In this document: positions 16,347-27,259 of the stretch, piece after piece
Layout of the letters: each line of letters begins with the position of its first letter
How positions within the stretch are numbered: the stretch's first letter is position 1
From: Echinicola soli
GTDB lineage: Bacteria; Bacteroidota; Bacteroidia; Cytophagales; Cyclobacteriaceae
Assembly: GCF_006575665.1 (NCBI RefSeq)
Contig: NZ_CP041253.1
Location: 4,901,501 to 4,965,500, forward strand
Direction: 5' to 3'
Length of the DNA stretch: 64,000 nt
Notes under the pieces: model-generated
Database searches by the model: none
What the model saw: only the letters and a program-made list of their open reading frames with translations
Told to the model about the DNA's origin: nothing
Position numbers and translations under genes: made by a program

Positions 16347-18620
16347 ATGGCGATTAAAATCAGAAAAGAAGATGCTTTGGGCTACCATTCCCAAGGCAGT
16401 CCAGGAAAAATCGAGGTCGTTCCGACGAAACCACTCTCCAGCCAGCTAGACCTGGCCTTGGCCTATTCACCAGGAGTGGCAGAGCCTTGTTTGGAAATCG
16501 CCAAGAAGAAAGAAAACGTCTATAAGTATACTGCAAAGGGAAACCTTGTGGCCGTGATTTCTAATGGAACTGCCGTACTGGGCCTTGGGGACATTGGGCC
16601 TGAGGCGGGCAAACCTGTCATGGAAGGAAAAGGCGTTCTTTTCAAAAAATTCGCAGGTATCGACGTTTTCGATATTGAAATCGACGAAAAAGATCCCCAG
16701 AAACTCATCCAAATCATTAAATCCCTTGAGCCTACCTTTGGTGGGATCAACTTGGAAGACATCAAGGCCCCTGAATGCTTCGAAATCGAGCAGGCGCTCA
16801 AAGAGCAAATGCAAATCCCTGTCATGCACGATGACCAGCATGGAACGGCTATCATCTCGGGAGCAGCCCTGCTAAATGCACTAGAAATCGTTGACAAAAA
16901 AATAGAGGACATTCGCTTGGTGGTTTGTGGTGCAGGTGCCGCAGCTGTTTCCTGTACCCGTTTTTATATGTCATTAGGGGTAAAAAGGGAAAATTTGGTA
17001 ATGGTCGATATTGAAGGAGTTATCCGGACAGACCGGCCAAACCTTGATGAGATCAGGAAGGAATTTGCCACTTCACGGGCAGCTCTCCACACCCTTACCG
17101 ATGCGATGAAAGGAGCGGATGTATTTCTGGGCCTTTCGGCAGGAAACATCGTTTCTCCTGAGCAAATCAAATCCATGGCGGACAATCCCATCGTTTTTGC
17201 GTTGGCAAATCCGACCCCGGAAATAGATTATGACCTGGCCACCTCCTCCCGTGATGACCTCATCATGGCCACAGGAAGATCTGACTTTCCCAATCAAGTA
17301 AACAATGTCCTGGGCTTTCCCTACATCTTCAGGGGAGCACTGGACGTAAGGGCGACGGCCATCAATGAAGAAATGAAGCTGGCCACTGCCCAGGCCATTG
17401 CCAAGCTGGCCAAAGAACCTGTTCCCGAAATTGTCAATAAGGCGTATGGTGATGACCAACTGGGTTTTGGAAGGAATTACCTGATTCCAAAACCATTGGA
17501 TCCAAGACTGATCACCACCATCGCACCCGCCGTGGCCAAAACAGCCATGGAAACGGGCGTGGCCCAGAGGGCTATTACCGATTGGGAGACCTATGAATTG
17601 GAGCTTCAAGAAAGGATCGGCATCGATCAGCGCTTGATGTCCAGGGTGATCGCCAGGGCCAAAAAACAGCCTAAGCGCGTGGTATTTGCGGAAGCAGACA
17701 ATACCAAAATCCTGAAAGCTGCCCAGCTCATCAATGATGAACGGATCTGTGATCCTATCCTGTTGGGCAATAAAAAGACCATTCTCAAGCTTATAGAGGA
17801 ACATTCCCTGGACCTGAGCAATGTACCGATCATTGATCCATATGAAGAACCAGAGCGACTCGAAAAATTCGGGAACCTGCTCTATAATAAACGTCAGCGC
17901 AAAGGCCTGACACCTTTCGAGGCCCAGAAGATGATGCGTGACCGCACCTACTTTGGAGCCATGATGGTGGAGACAGGTGAAGCCGATGCCCTGATTTCCG
18001 GTCTTACCAAGGATTATCCAAAAACCATCCTTCCTGCACTGCATGTCATCGGAGTGAAGCAGGACGTGGACAGGGTAGCGGGGATGTATATCATGAATTC
18101 TGACAAAGGCCCATATTTCTTTGCTGACACCACCGTAAACGTGGATCCTACTGCTGACCAAATTGTGGAAATAATCGGGTTGACTGCCGATGCGGTAAAA
18201 TTCTTCGACCTGGAGCCAAAAGTAGCGGTACTCTCCTACTCAAACTTCGGTTCGGCAAAAGGAAATACACCGACCAAAACAGCCCTGGCTACCGCCAAGG
18301 CCAAGGAAAAATTCCCCGACCTGATCATCGAAGGAGAAATGCAGGCAAATGTGGCCATCAACGAAGCCATCCAAAAGGAAAATTATCCTTTCAGTGCCCT
18401 TGCCAACAAAAAAGCAAACACGCTGATCTTCCCCAACCTCAGCTCGGGGAACATTGCCTACAAACTGTTGGCAGAAATCGGCAATGCAGAGGCCATCGGT
18501 CCGGTTTTGTTGGGGATGAACAAACCCGTTCACATCCTTCAACTGGGGAGTTCAATACGGGAAATTATCAATATGGTAGCCATTGCTGTAGTGGATGCCC
18601 AAAGTCATGACAATATATGA
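16347..18620 (+). CDS. maeB: NADP-dependent malic enzyme, MaeB type with phosphotransacetylase-like domain
   Basis: A 757-residue cytoplasmic enzyme that oxidatively decarboxylates malate to pyruvate. The malic N-domain (about 1-165) has '[13 protein letters not shown]' and '[20 protein letters not shown]', with the conserved Asp-Asp metal ligands. The NAD(P)-binding domain has '[16 protein letters not shown]', a variant of the GxGxxA loop, then '[12 protein letters not shown]'. The C-terminal third (about 430-757) is a phosphate acetyltransferase-like domain, used in MaeB enzymes for allosteric control by acetyl-CoA. Length is normal for this hybrid class. Its stop overlaps the ruvA ATG by four bases (ATGA). 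Confidence 0.95.
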   Translation: MAIKIRKEDALGYHSQGSPGKIEVVPTKPLSSQLDLALAYSPGVAEPCLEIAKKKENVYKYTAKGNLVAVISNGTAVLGLGDIGPEAGKPVMEGKGVLFKKFAGIDVFDIEIDEKDPQKLIQIIKSLEPTFGGINLEDIKAPECFEIEQALKEQMQIPVMHDDQHGTAIISGAALLNALEIVDKKIEDIRLVVCGAGAAAVSCTRFYMSLGVKRENLVMVDIEGVIRTDRPNLDEIRKEFATSRAALHTLTDAMKGADVFLGLSAGNIVSPEQIKSMADNPIVFALANPTPEIDYDLATSSRDDLIMATGRSDFPNQVNNVLGFPYIFRGALDVRATAINEEMKLATAQAIAKLAKEPVPEIVNKAYGDDQLGFGRNYLIPKPLDPRLITTIAPAVAKTAMETGVAQRAITDWETYELELQERIGIDQRLMSRVIARAKKQPKRVVFAEADNTKILKAAQLINDERICDPILLGNKKTILKLIEEHSLDLSNVPIIDPYEEPERLEKFGNLLYNKRQRKGLTPFEAQKMMRDRTYFGAMMVETGEADALISGLTKDYPKTILPALHVIGVKQDVDRVAGMYIMNSDKGPYFFADTTVNVDPTADQIVEIIGLTADAVKFFDLEPKVAVLSYSNFGSAKGNTPTKTALATAKAKEKFPDLIIEGEMQANVAINEAIQKENYPFSALANKKANTLIFPNLSSGNIAYKLLAEIGNAEAIGPVLLGMNKPVHILQLGSSIREIINMVAIAVVDAQSHDNI

Positions 18621-19216
18621 TCGATTATCTAAAAGGAAAACTGGTTGTTAAGGATCCTACCTTTGTAATAATTGACATCAACGGTATCGGTTATCACGTC
18701 AAAGTATCGTTAAACACTTATTCGCAGATCAAGGATGAGGAGCAAGTCAAGCTCCTCACCCATCTGCACATCAAAGAAGATGCACATACGCTTTACGGAT
18801 TTAAGGAAGAAATGGAAAAACGGTTGTTCCTACTGCTGATTTCCATTTCGGGAGTAGGTCCAAACACCGGGCTGATGATCCTTTCTTCGCTGTCAGGAGG
18901 AGAGTTGGAAGCGGCAATTGCCCAGGAAGACCATAAGACCATCCAGCGTGTCAAAGGAGTAGGTGCAAAGACCGCCCAGCGTATTGTTTTGGAGCTAAAA
19001 GACAAGATAAACAAGGATAACCTGACCGAATCCCATCTGGTTTCCAGTGGCTTTATCCAACAAAACCAGCACCTCAAAGAAGAAGCTTTGCAAGCATTGA
19101 TTACCCTGGGATTTACCAAGGCAGTGGCAGAAAAAAATATTGCCGCTGTTTTGAAAAAAAGCGGCTCAGAAATTTCGTTGGAAGAATTAATTAAAGCATC
19201 TTTAAGGTCAACCTAA
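18617..19216 (+). CDS. ruvA: Holliday junction branch migration protein RuvA
   Basis: A 199-residue DNA-binding subunit of the RuvAB branch-migration machine. The N-terminal OB-fold begins '[28 protein letters not shown]'-like; the middle has two helix-hairpin-helix motifs, 'ISGVGPNTGLMILSSLS' and 'VKGVGAKTAQRIVLELK', which contact the junction; the C-terminal UBA-like domain ('EEALQALITLGFTKAVAEKNI') binds RuvB. The ATG overlaps the maeB stop, implying translational coupling, although the two functions are unrelated. ruvB and ruvC are not in the window. Confidence 0.96.
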   Translation: MIDYLKGKLVVKDPTFVIIDINGIGYHVKVSLNTYSQIKDEEQVKLLTHLHIKEDAHTLYGFKEEMEKRLFLLLISISGVGPNTGLMILSSLSGGELEAAIAQEDHKTIQRVKGVGAKTAQRIVLELKDKINKDNLTESHLVSSGFIQQNQHLKEEALQALITLGFTKAVAEKNIAAVLKKSGSEISLEELIKASLRST

Positions 19217-19228
19217 TTTCTAGGAAGT

Positions 19229-22200
19229 TTGACTATTACTGGATCATATTTTTTTAAAGGCTTTAGCAACCCAAAAAACTTTTCAGCAACACTTTCACTG
19301 TTGTTGGCGGTGTTTCTTTTGTCCGGGTGGCAAGCCGCACAGGCGCAAGGCGTCTCTTCAGATAGTATTCCAAGTAAAATGGATTCACTAGAAGAGCGAA
19401 GGGCGTTGCCATCTTTTCTATTATGGGACAATTACCGTACCAATCCACTCTACCCGAAGCAGAGTCCTTTGGATTACCGTCATTCACCATTTTATAATCA
19501 AGCTCCTCAAGAACAGCAAGTGGAAATCGAGCTGGATTCCACCCTGCAATACCGTGTGTATGACCAAATGGATTCCACCGATGTCAATCCTGGCTATAGG
19601 TTCGACTTTGAGGAATTTTCCAAAATCCAAGAGCTGCGGATGCGCCAGCAATATTGGCGTGACCGCTCCAAGGGCATGTACGGCGAAAGTGCCGTCAGCG
19701 GACGGGGGCTGATCCCACCTATCACCATGAGCCCTACTTTTGATCGGCTTTTTGGTGGAAGTGAAATCAATATTGTCCCCACAGGCTATATCAATTTGGA
19801 CTTTGGCGGGATCTTTAGACGCATTGATAACCCTTCCATTCCCATCCGACAGCAGCGTAATGGTGGATTTAATTTTGATCAACAGATCCAGATGAGTGTC
19901 AACGGAAATTTGGGTGAAAAGATGCAGATCAATGCAAACTTTGACAGCAATAATTCCTTTGACTTCCAAAACCAACTGAAGGTCGAGTACCGGGGCTTTG
20001 AAGAGGATATAATCAAGAGCGTAGAAATCGGGAATGTCAGCATGCCTGTCCAAAACAGCCTGATTCAAGGCTCCCAGAACCTTTTCGGAGTAAAAACCCA
20101 ACTTCAGTTTGGCAAGCTCTTTATGACGGCCGTCGCCTCCACTCAGCGGGGGCAGCGTGACGAAATCGTCATCGAAGGCAATGGACAGGGACGACCCTTT
20201 GAGCTCCGGGCATCCGAATACGATGACAACAGGCACTTTTTCCTGGCGCACTTTTTCCGTGAAAACTACGAACGATGGCTCCGGGGACTTCCCCAGATCC
20301 TCTCCGGGGTAAATATCACCCGGGTGGAAGTATACATCATGAACAGGGCAAACAATACCGAAACCCTAAGAAACTTCACGGCTTTCATGGACCTTGGTGA
20401 AGGGAACCGAATTTACCGGCCTGGCAATCCCAACATCGGCTCGGGCACACCCGGAAGTCCAGCTTCCAATGATGCCAACGACCTGTTCGATAACCTGACA
20501 GCCAATCCCAATTTCCGGCCATATGATCAGGCTTCCAACCAGATCGAAAGTGGCCTGGGACTGGTCAAGGGAACCGACTTCGTCCAGGTGAATGGAGCCA
20601 GAAAGCTGGCAGACAATGAATATACCTTTCATAAAGAACTCGGCTACCTGAGCCTGAACAGGAAAATCCTCAACGATGAAGTGGTGGCCGTATCCTTTGA
20701 ATACACCTATAATGGACAGGCCTATAAGGTCGGGGAAATGTCCGAAGACTACCAAAACCGTCCTGAATCCGATGTGCTGTTCCTCAAGCTCCTGCGCCCT
20801 GCCCGGATCAACACGAATGTCCCCACTTGGGACTTGATGATGAAAAATGTTTACAGCTTCAATGCCAACCAAATCCAAAAGGAGGGCTTCCAGCTCCAGG
20901 TAATCTACCGGGATGACCGCACGGGTCTGGACAATCCCAGTCTATTGGAAGGGCAGCAGGTCAAGGATGTTCCTTTGGTCCGGCTGATGGGGCTCGATAA
21001 CCTCAATCCACAAAATGACCCTGCACCGGACGGGAATTTCGATTTTGTTCCTGGATTGACCATTTTGCCAGAAAAGGGAATGCTGATCTTCCCCAAGCTG
21101 GAACCCTTTGGCCAGACATTGGCCGATAATTTCCTGCCCAATGAAGAAAGCTTGAAGGATAAATTCGTCTATGACACGCTATACCGTACCACCAAGGCCG
21201 ATGCCGAGCTGGTCACACGACTTAACAAATATTATATCAAAGGTAGTCTGACAGCCGGATCTTCCTCAGAAATCATGCTTCCTGGCCTGAATATCTCCGA
21301 GGGATCCGTTATCGTCAATGCAGGTAATATTCCCCTGACCGAAGGGGTGGACTATACGGTGGATTATAATATTGGAAGGGTCATGATCATCAATGAGGGC
21401 ATATTGGCCTCCGGCAAAAGGATTACCATCAGTTTTGAAAAAGCAGATTTGGTATCCTTCCAGACCAGAAGCCTTCTGGGGACGCGCTTTGATTATGTCT
21501 TTAATAACAACTTGACCCTTGGGGGTACCTTCCTATACCTGAATGAACGTCCCAACATCACCAGGATCAGTACGGGAAGTGAAACCATCAAAAACAGCCT
21601 TTGGGGACTTGACTTAAACTACAGTGAAAAATCAAGATGGTTGACAAAACTGGCCGATGCACTGCCCTTTACCGATACCAAAGACGAGTCTTTGGTGACC
21701 TTTAGTGGTGAATTTGCCCACCTAATTCCCGGGACTTCCAACCAAGTCGATGGGGAAGGCGCGTCCTATATCGACGACTTCGAAACGGCCATTACCCCGT
21801 TCAGCCTTGGCGGCAGCCCACAGAACTGGAAACTCTCATCCACACCAAAGACCAATGACAACAGGTTTGACATGAGCATGCAGACCGAGGACCAATTGGG
21901 CAATGCCTACCGAAGGGCGCGACTTGCATGGTACAATATTGATAACGTCTTTTACCGACGAAGTGGCCAAGGAGTGCCTGAAAACATCACTGACGAGGAT
22001 CGCCAAAACTACTATGTCAAGTCCTTTTCTCCTCAGGAAATCTTCGAAGGACGTGATCAGGACGCCATTGTGCTGCCCGAGCCTTTGTTTGACCTGGCAT
22101 ATTATCCTTCCGAAAGAGGGATGTACAACTATAATCCCGCCCTGGACAGTGAAGGCCTCCTTCCCAATCCGGAAGACAATTATGGCGGGATCTCCAGGGT

Positions 22201-25200
22201 CATCACCTCTGATGTGGATTTTGACCGGACCAATATCGAATACATCGAATTCTGGATGCTGGATCCTTTCATCTCCGGGCCGAATGGGCGGGTTCTGGAT
22301 GGGGTCTTCAACGAAAACAACACCACAGGGGGAAAGCTGGTCTTCAACCTTGGTGAAATTTCCGAGGACGTGATGAAAGACGGCCGCCAGGCATTTGAAA
22401 ACGGCCTTCCAAAAGATGGTGATCCTTCCGAAACCACTGAAAACGAATGGGGCCGGGTCACCAACCAACAGTACCTGACACCAGGTTTTGACAATTCTCC
22501 GGAATCACGGGCATTTCAGGACGTGGGACTGGACGGGCTAAACAGCGAGCAAGAAGCGGATTACTTTCAGGACAGGTTTTTGAGCCGATTAAATGTAAAT
22601 GGCGAAGCTTATGAAAAGATCGCAGCGGATCCATCAGCAGATACATTCCAGTACTACCTTGGAGAGGAACTCGACCAGCAGAACGTAAAGATCCAAGAGC
22701 GGTACAAGTACTTCAATGGTATGGAAAACAACACCCCCATTTCGGCCAATTCCAACCAAGCCTATACGGCTTCCGGCTCCAATAAACCCGACAACGAAGA
22801 CCTCAATGGTGACAATACCATCAATGAGGTGGAAAACTATTATGAGTATGAAATTGACCTTGAACCGGGAGGTTTGGAAGTAGGAAGAAACCATGTAGTG
22901 GGGAAATCCACCCGTAACGTCAACGGCCAGGACATCACCTGGTACCAATTCCGTATTCCCGTCAGACAGCCTGACAATGTCCAGGGGGACATTTCAGGTT
23001 TTAAGTCCTTGCGGTTTCTCCGAACATACCTGACCGACTTCGAGCAGCCAGTAGTATTGAGAATGGCCCAGTTCAGGATGGTCGGCAGCCAATGGCGGAC
23101 TTTCCGTGAATCACTCTATGAGCGGGGACTCTTTGAAGTACCTGAACCAGATGTGTCCAATATGACCGTGGGCGTGGTCAATATCGAAGAAAATGGCCAG
23201 GGAAATTCCAGGCAAAGCCCTTATGTCCTTCCTCCGGGCATCAACCGCGATCGGGACAACACCTCCACCGTGGAGCGGCAGCTCAATGAACAGTCGCTCA
23301 GCCTGTGCATAGACAACCTTCAAAGCCGCGATGCCCGGGCGGTATTTAAGAACAGCAACCTGGATTTGGTACAGTATGGAAGGCTTAAGATGTTTTTCCA
23401 TGCTGACAGTGAAGACGCTTTGGATGGGGAACTTACTGCTTTTTTACGGCTGGGAACAGATTACACGGACAACTACTATGAGATCGAAGTACCGCTGAAC
23501 ATCACACCAAAAGGCACCCGTGATCCCAGCCAAATCTGGCCAAGTGCCAATGAAATAGACATCGCTATCGAGGAAATCGTAGGGGTAAAATCTGCAAGGG
23601 ACAATAACCAGCATCCCCAAAACCTCCCCTATACCGAACAGGTCAGGCAGTATAATGTAACGGTAGTGGGCCGGCCGGAACTAAACTATGTCCAGGGATT
23701 GATGATCGGTGTACGAAACCCGGCATCTACTGGAAGCGCCAGCAAATCCATCTGTGTCTGGGCAAATGAGCTGAGGGTGGTTGATTTCAACAAATCCAAT
23801 GGCTGGGCGGCCAATGCACGCCTGAATGCCAAAATTGCTGATGTGGCTACCATTTCCAGCAGCATCCGCCACAATACCTTTGGGTTCGGTGGTCTGGAAA
23901 CGCGGCTTTCTGAAAGGTCCCGGGAGTCCACCACACAGTATGACGTTTCTGCAAACGTCCAAGTGGACAGATTACTCCCAGCAGGATTAAACCTGAGCAT
24001 TCCTATGTACGTCAGCATGGAAAACAGCACCACAAAACCGCAGTTCGATCCGTTAAATCCTGATGTTCCATTTGAGCTTGCCTTGAGCAAATTCCGGACT
24101 AACTCCGAACGGGAAGCCTATCGTGACCTGGTACTCGATCAAGTCAAGCGCCGTAATATCAGCTTCTCCAATGTACGAAAGCTGCCCGGTGAAAAGAAAG
24201 AGAAAAACCACATTTATGACCTGTCGAATTTTTCCTTTTCCTACGCCTACGGGATCGTAAAGCAAAGTAATATCAACACCGAGGATTATACTTATGAATC
24301 ATACCGCGGCAATATTTCTTATAATTATGCTCCCAATCCGGTGGTCGTGGAGCCGTTTAAAAATTGGGGAATATTCAAAAGCCCCCATCTTCAGCTGATA
24401 CGGGACTTTAACCTTAACCTGGCCCCCAGTCAGGTCACCGCGAGCCTGGATGTAGACAGAAAATTCATGCGCACCCAGTATCGAAATGACCAGCTGACCA
24501 CCGATGGGGTAGATCCTCTTTTCCAGAAGAGCTTTTATATCAACCGCTTTTTTGGCCTCAACTGGGACTTAACACAGAACCTGAGCTTTGACTATCGTGC
24601 AAATGTCAATGCCATCGTGGACGAGCCACAGGGCGATCTGGACACGGAAACCAAGCAGGATTCGGTTAAAAACAACTTCAAAAAATTGGGAAGGCCTACC
24701 AATTACAACCACTCCTTCATTGCCAATTATACCATACCGCTGGACAAGGTACCGGCGCTGGATTGGATAAGTGCCGATTTCAGGTACGAAGCCACTTACA
24801 GTTGGCTTACCGGTTCCATTGGCCAAAGGGATACCCTGGGAAATGTGATCCAAAATACCAGAAACAGGACATTGAACGGAAAAATGGACTTTGTAGGGCT
24901 CTATAACAAGTCTGCCAAATTGCGCGCACTGAACGCTCCAAAACGGCCAAGCATTCCAGGTCAAAAAGAAAACCAGCAAGACAGCATCACCACCGATGGC
25001 TTTGGCAACGGACTCCTGAAATTTGCCATGATGCTGAAAGAAATCTCCGGTCAATACAGTATTACCGAAGGGACCTTTTTGCCCGGCTATATGGAAAACA
25101 CCGGATTGTTCGGGCTGGACAGGAGTTTTATGAATCCGGGACTTGGCTTCCTGTTTGGTAGCCAAAATGCGGACATCCGCTATGACCTTGCCAACAGGGG

Positions 25201-26365
25201 TGTCATGGCCCCCAGTTCGGAACTCACACAGGCATTCCGGCAAAACCAGGTGAAAAACCTGCAGGTTCAAGCCATCCTGGAACCCACGCGGGATTTTAGG
25301 ATCACCTTGGACATGAGAAAAAGGGAAACGGGCCAATACAGTGAAATTTTCCGTAGCGAAAGTGAGACCAGCAGTGACTATCTCTCGGTAAACCCTAATC
25401 GGTTGGGAGCCTATAACATCACTTACAATATGATCAAGACCACATTTGCCAAGGATGATGCTGATAACAATTCTCCACTATTTGATGATTTTGAGTCCTA
25501 TCGGTCCGTGATCAAAGGCAGACTGGATGCTTTCAATCCAGGGGGAGAATACAATATCAATGGGCAAGATGTACTGGTCCCCGCTTTTCTGGCGGCCTAC
25601 AGTGGCAAGTCTCCCCAAGAAATCCCATTGAACCCATTTCCTAAGTTCCCACTGCCCAATTGGCGTGTGGAATACAGAGGGCTTTCCCGCTTGTCCCTGT
25701 TTGAAGAAAGTTTCAGCTCCATCAACCTGACACACAACTATACCTCCACGTACGATGTGAGCAATTTCTCTTCTTCCCTACTCTACCAAAATGGCCTGGA
25801 ACTGTACAATAAGCTTGAAAATTATCCGGCTGCCAGCATGACCGATGAGTATGGCAGTTATATTCCGGTATTTATCCTTAACCAAGTGGTCCTATCCGAA
25901 CGGTTTGGCCCATTCATTGGCGTGGACATCCTGACCAAAAACCGGATGAACATCTCATTTGAGTTCAACAAAGAAAGGGCCATCGGGCTCAACTTTTCCA
26001 ACGCCCAGGTTACCGAACAAAAAAGTAAGGATTTTAGGTTTGAGCTGGGCTATACCAAGTCCGGTGTCAAGATCCCTTTCAAGATCCAAGGGCAACAGGA
26101 AATACTGGACAATGACCTGGAAATAAGGATCAGCACCAGCATTGTGGATACCCAAACGCTCCAGAGGAAGCTGGAGGAAGGCAGCACCATTACCAATGGC
26201 AATGTCAATTTGCAGTTCAGGCCAAGCCTGGGCTATATCATTAACCAAAACCTAAAAGTGACCTTCTACTTTGACAGGACGGTGAACGATCCGCGGATAA
26301 CCACAGCCTACCGCAGAAGTTCCACGGCCTTTGGAGGACAATTACGATTTAATTTAGGGCAATAG
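19229..26365 (+). CDS. sprA: Cell surface protein SprA (type IX secretion translocon / gliding)
   Basis: A giant protein of 2378 residues, the usual SprA length. SprA is the very large single-chain outer-membrane beta-barrel channel of the type IX secretion system, needed for gliding and for export of proteins with T9SS signals. Evidence is length, an N-terminal signal region ('SLLLAVFLLSGWQAAQAQ', about residues 23-40), repeated beta-strand-rich stretches and family phrases such as 'GRGLIPPITMSPTFDRLFGG' and 'QMSVNGNLGEKMQINANFD'. Others are 'GEGASYIDDFE', 'YNYNPALDSEGLLPNPEDN' and a C-terminus ending in strand 'GGQLRFNLGQ'. The start is TTG at 19229, 12 bases after ruvA; no better start precedes the signal region. 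The ruvA-sprA order may reflect one operon. Confidence 0.93.
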   Translation: MTITGSYFFKGFSNPKNFSATLSLLLAVFLLSGWQAAQAQGVSSDSIPSKMDSLEERRALPSFLLWDNYRTNPLYPKQSPLDYRHSPFYNQAPQEQQVEIELDSTLQYRVYDQMDSTDVNPGYRFDFEEFSKIQELRMRQQYWRDRSKGMYGESAVSGRGLIPPITMSPTFDRLFGGSEINIVPTGYINLDFGGIFRRIDNPSIPIRQQRNGGFNFDQQIQMSVNGNLGEKMQINANFDSNNSFDFQNQLKVEYRGFEEDIIKSVEIGNVSMPVQNSLIQGSQNLFGVKTQLQFGKLFMTAVASTQRGQRDEIVIEGNGQGRPFELRASEYDDNRHFFLAHFFRENYERWLRGLPQILSGVNITRVEVYIMNRANNTETLRNFTAFMDLGEGNRIYRPGNPNIGSGTPGSPASNDANDLFDNLTANPNFRPYDQASNQIESGLGLVKGTDFVQVNGARKLADNEYTFHKELGYLSLNRKILNDEVVAVSFEYTYNGQAYKVGEMSEDYQNRPESDVLFLKLLRPARINTNVPTWDLMMKNVYSFNANQIQKEGFQLQVIYRDDRTGLDNPSLLEGQQVKDVPLVRLMGLDNLNPQNDPAPDGNFDFVPGLTILPEKGMLIFPKLEPFGQTLADNFLPNEESLKDKFVYDTLYRTTKADAELVTRLNKYYIKGSLTAGSSSEIMLPGLNISEGSVIVNAGNIPLTEGVDYTVDYNIGRVMIINEGILASGKRITISFEKADLVSFQTRSLLGTRFDYVFNNNLTLGGTFLYLNERPNITRISTGSETIKNSLWGLDLNYSEKSRWLTKLADALPFTDTKDESLVTFSGEFAHLIPGTSNQVDGEGASYIDDFETAITPFSLGGSPQNWKLSSTPKTNDNRFDMSMQTEDQLGNAYRRARLAWYNIDNVFYRRSGQGVPENITDEDRQNYYVKSFSPQEIFEGRDQDAIVLPEPLFDLAYYPSERGMYNYNPALDSEGLLPNPEDNYGGISRVITSDVDFDRTNIEYIEFWMLDPFISGPNGRVLDGVFNENNTTGGKLVFNLGEISEDVMKDGRQAFENGLPKDGDPSETTENEWGRVTNQQYLTPGFDNSPESRAFQDVGLDGLNSEQEADYFQDRFLSRLNVNGEAYEKIAADPSADTFQYYLGEELDQQNVKIQERYKYFNGMENNTPISANSNQAYTASGSNKPDNEDLNGDNTINEVENYYEYEIDLEPGGLEVGRNHVVGKSTRNVNGQDITWYQFRIPVRQPDNVQGDISGFKSLRFLRTYLTDFEQPVVLRMAQFRMVGSQWRTFRESLYERGLFEVPEPDVSNMTVGVVNIEENGQGNSRQSPYVLPPGINRDRDNTSTVERQLNEQSLSLCIDNLQSRDARAVFKNSNLDLVQYGRLKMFFHADSEDALDGELTAFLRLGTDYTDNYYEIEVPLNITPKGTRDPSQIWPSANEIDIAIEEIVGVKSARDNNQHPQNLPYTEQVRQYNVTVVGRPELNYVQGLMIGVRNPASTGSASKSICVWANELRVVDFNKSNGWAANARLNAKIADVATISSSIRHNTFGFGGLETRLSERSRESTTQYDVSANVQVDRLLPAGLNLSIPMYVSMENSTTKPQFDPLNPDVPFELALSKFRTNSEREAYRDLVLDQVKRRNISFSNVRKLPGEKKEKNHIYDLSNFSFSYAYGIVKQSNINTEDYTYESYRGNISYNYAPNPVVVEPFKNWGIFKSPHLQLIRDFNLNLAPSQVTASLDVDRKFMRTQYRNDQLTTDGVDPLFQKSFYINRFFGLNWDLTQNLSFDYRANVNAIVDEPQGDLDTETKQDSVKNNFKKLGRPTNYNHSFIANYTIPLDKVPALDWISADFRYEATYSWLTGSIGQRDTLGNVIQNTRNRTLNGKMDFVGLYNKSAKLRALNAPKRPSIPGQKENQQDSITTDGFGNGLLKFAMMLKEISGQYSITEGTFLPGYMENTGLFGLDRSFMNPGLGFLFGSQNADIRYDLANRGVMAPSSELTQAFRQNQVKNLQVQAILEPTRDFRITLDMRKRETGQYSEIFRSESETSSDYLSVNPNRLGAYNITYNMIKTTFAKDDADNNSPLFDDFESYRSVIKGRLDAFNPGGEYNINGQDVLVPAFLAAYSGKSPQEIPLNPFPKFPLPNWRVEYRGLSRLSLFEESFSSINLTHNYTSTYDVSNFSSSLLYQNGLELYNKLENYPAASMTDEYGSYIPVFILNQVVLSERFGPFIGVDILTKNRMNISFEFNKERAIGLNFSNAQVTEQKSKDFRFELGYTKSGVKIPFKIQGQQEILDNDLEIRISTSIVDTQTLQRKLEEGSTITNGNVNLQFRPSLGYIINQNLKVTFYFDRTVNDPRITTAYRRSSTAFGGQLRFNLGQ

Positions 26366-26389
26366 GTTTTATGATTTGTCGAAAGCTTG

Positions 26390-26397
26390 TATTTTTG
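26390..26397 (+). promoter_or_regulatory. Possible -7 box of gcvH
   Basis: TATTTTTG fits TAnnTTTG and lies 26 bases before the gcvH ATG, after the sprA stop at 26365. There is no matching -33 element at the right spacing. Confidence 0.35.
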
Positions 26398-26423
26398 GCT
26401 TTACTTAATCCTAAATATAACAT

Positions 26424-26801
26424 ATGGACTTCCCTAAAGACTTAAAGTACACAAAAGACCACGAGTGGGTAAAAATCGAAGGAGACACCGCGACAATCGG
26501 CATTACTGAATTTGCCCAAAGAGAATTGGGTGACATCGTATATGTGGAAGTGGAAACCGTCGGTGAAACTATTGAGACCGGAGAAGTGTTTGGTACAGTA
26601 GAGGCCGTGAAAACCGTTTCGGATCTATTCATGCCACTAAATGGCGAAATCACTGAATTTAACGAAGAACTGGAAGGTTCTCCGGAACTGGTCAATGATT
26701 CACCTTATAAAGACGGCTGGATGATCAAAGTGAAATTTGAAGGAGCACTTCCTGACGATCTGCTTTCTGCCGAAGCTTACGCCGAACTGGTTGGTGAATA
26801 A
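26424..26801 (+). CDS. gcvH: Glycine cleavage system H protein
   Basis: A 125-residue lipoyl carrier that shuttles the aminomethyl group between the P, T and L proteins of the glycine cleavage complex. The swinging-arm site is in '[14 protein letters not shown]', with the lipoylated Lys at about residue 63. The N-terminus '[15 protein letters not shown]' and the end '[14 protein letters not shown]' are also diagnostic. Length matches the family. It stands alone here without gcvP or gcvT. The VanZ-like gene begins within its last codons. Confidence 0.97.
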   Translation: MDFPKDLKYTKDHEWVKIEGDTATIGITEFAQRELGDIVYVEVETVGETIETGEVFGTVEAVKTVSDLFMPLNGEITEFNEELEGSPELVNDSPYKDGWMIKVKFEGALPDDLLSAEAYAELVGE

Positions 26802-27186
26802 GAAGGAGTATTTTAGCGAGCGACTATTACCTGCTATCATTTGGTCTCTCATCCTGGCTTGGTTGATCCTTTCACCCGGCAACAAACTGCCGGATGTCTC
26901 AAAAGTGCCGGGCATGGACAAGATTGGCCATTTCGGTTTATTTGCAGGGCTGCTCTTCTTTTGGAACAGAGTCTGGAACCATTCCCATAAGCCTTTTAGC
27001 AAAAAGAAATTTATTACTAATTATTTAGTTTTAGGAATTATTTTTGCTATATTGGTAGAATGGTTGCAGCAACTGGCTCCTAACAGGGCATTTGACCTGT
27101 TGGATATTGCCGCAAACTTGTTGGGAAGTGCAGTCGGTACCGTTTGTTTTTATATTTTATATAAGAAGAAAAGTAAGCTTGTATAA
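26794..27186 (+). CDS. VanZ-like family membrane protein
   Basis: A 130-residue membrane protein with about four hydrophobic helices and the VanZ-like pattern: '[16 protein letters not shown]', '[17 protein letters not shown]' (conserved Asp-Lys-x-x-His) and '[26 protein letters not shown]' (conserved Glu and the Arg-x-x-Asp-x-x-D pattern). Function is unknown for most members. The proposed start is GTG at 26794, overlapping gcvH by eight bases; a frame open further upstream lies entirely within gcvH and is not conserved. The gcvH-vanZ arrangement is familiar in Bacteroidota and probably gives translational coupling. Confidence 0.8.
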   Translation: MNKKEYFSERLLPAIIWSLILAWLILSPGNKLPDVSKVPGMDKIGHFGLFAGLLFFWNRVWNHSHKPFSKKKFITNYLVLGIIFAILVEWLQQLAPNRAFDLLDIAANLLGSAVGTVCFYILYKKKSKLV

Positions 27187-27259
27187 GTAAAAATAAATGG
27201 TTAGAATTGTTATCGCTAAGAAGCAAAGAATTATTAACCTTTATATGAAGTATTAAACT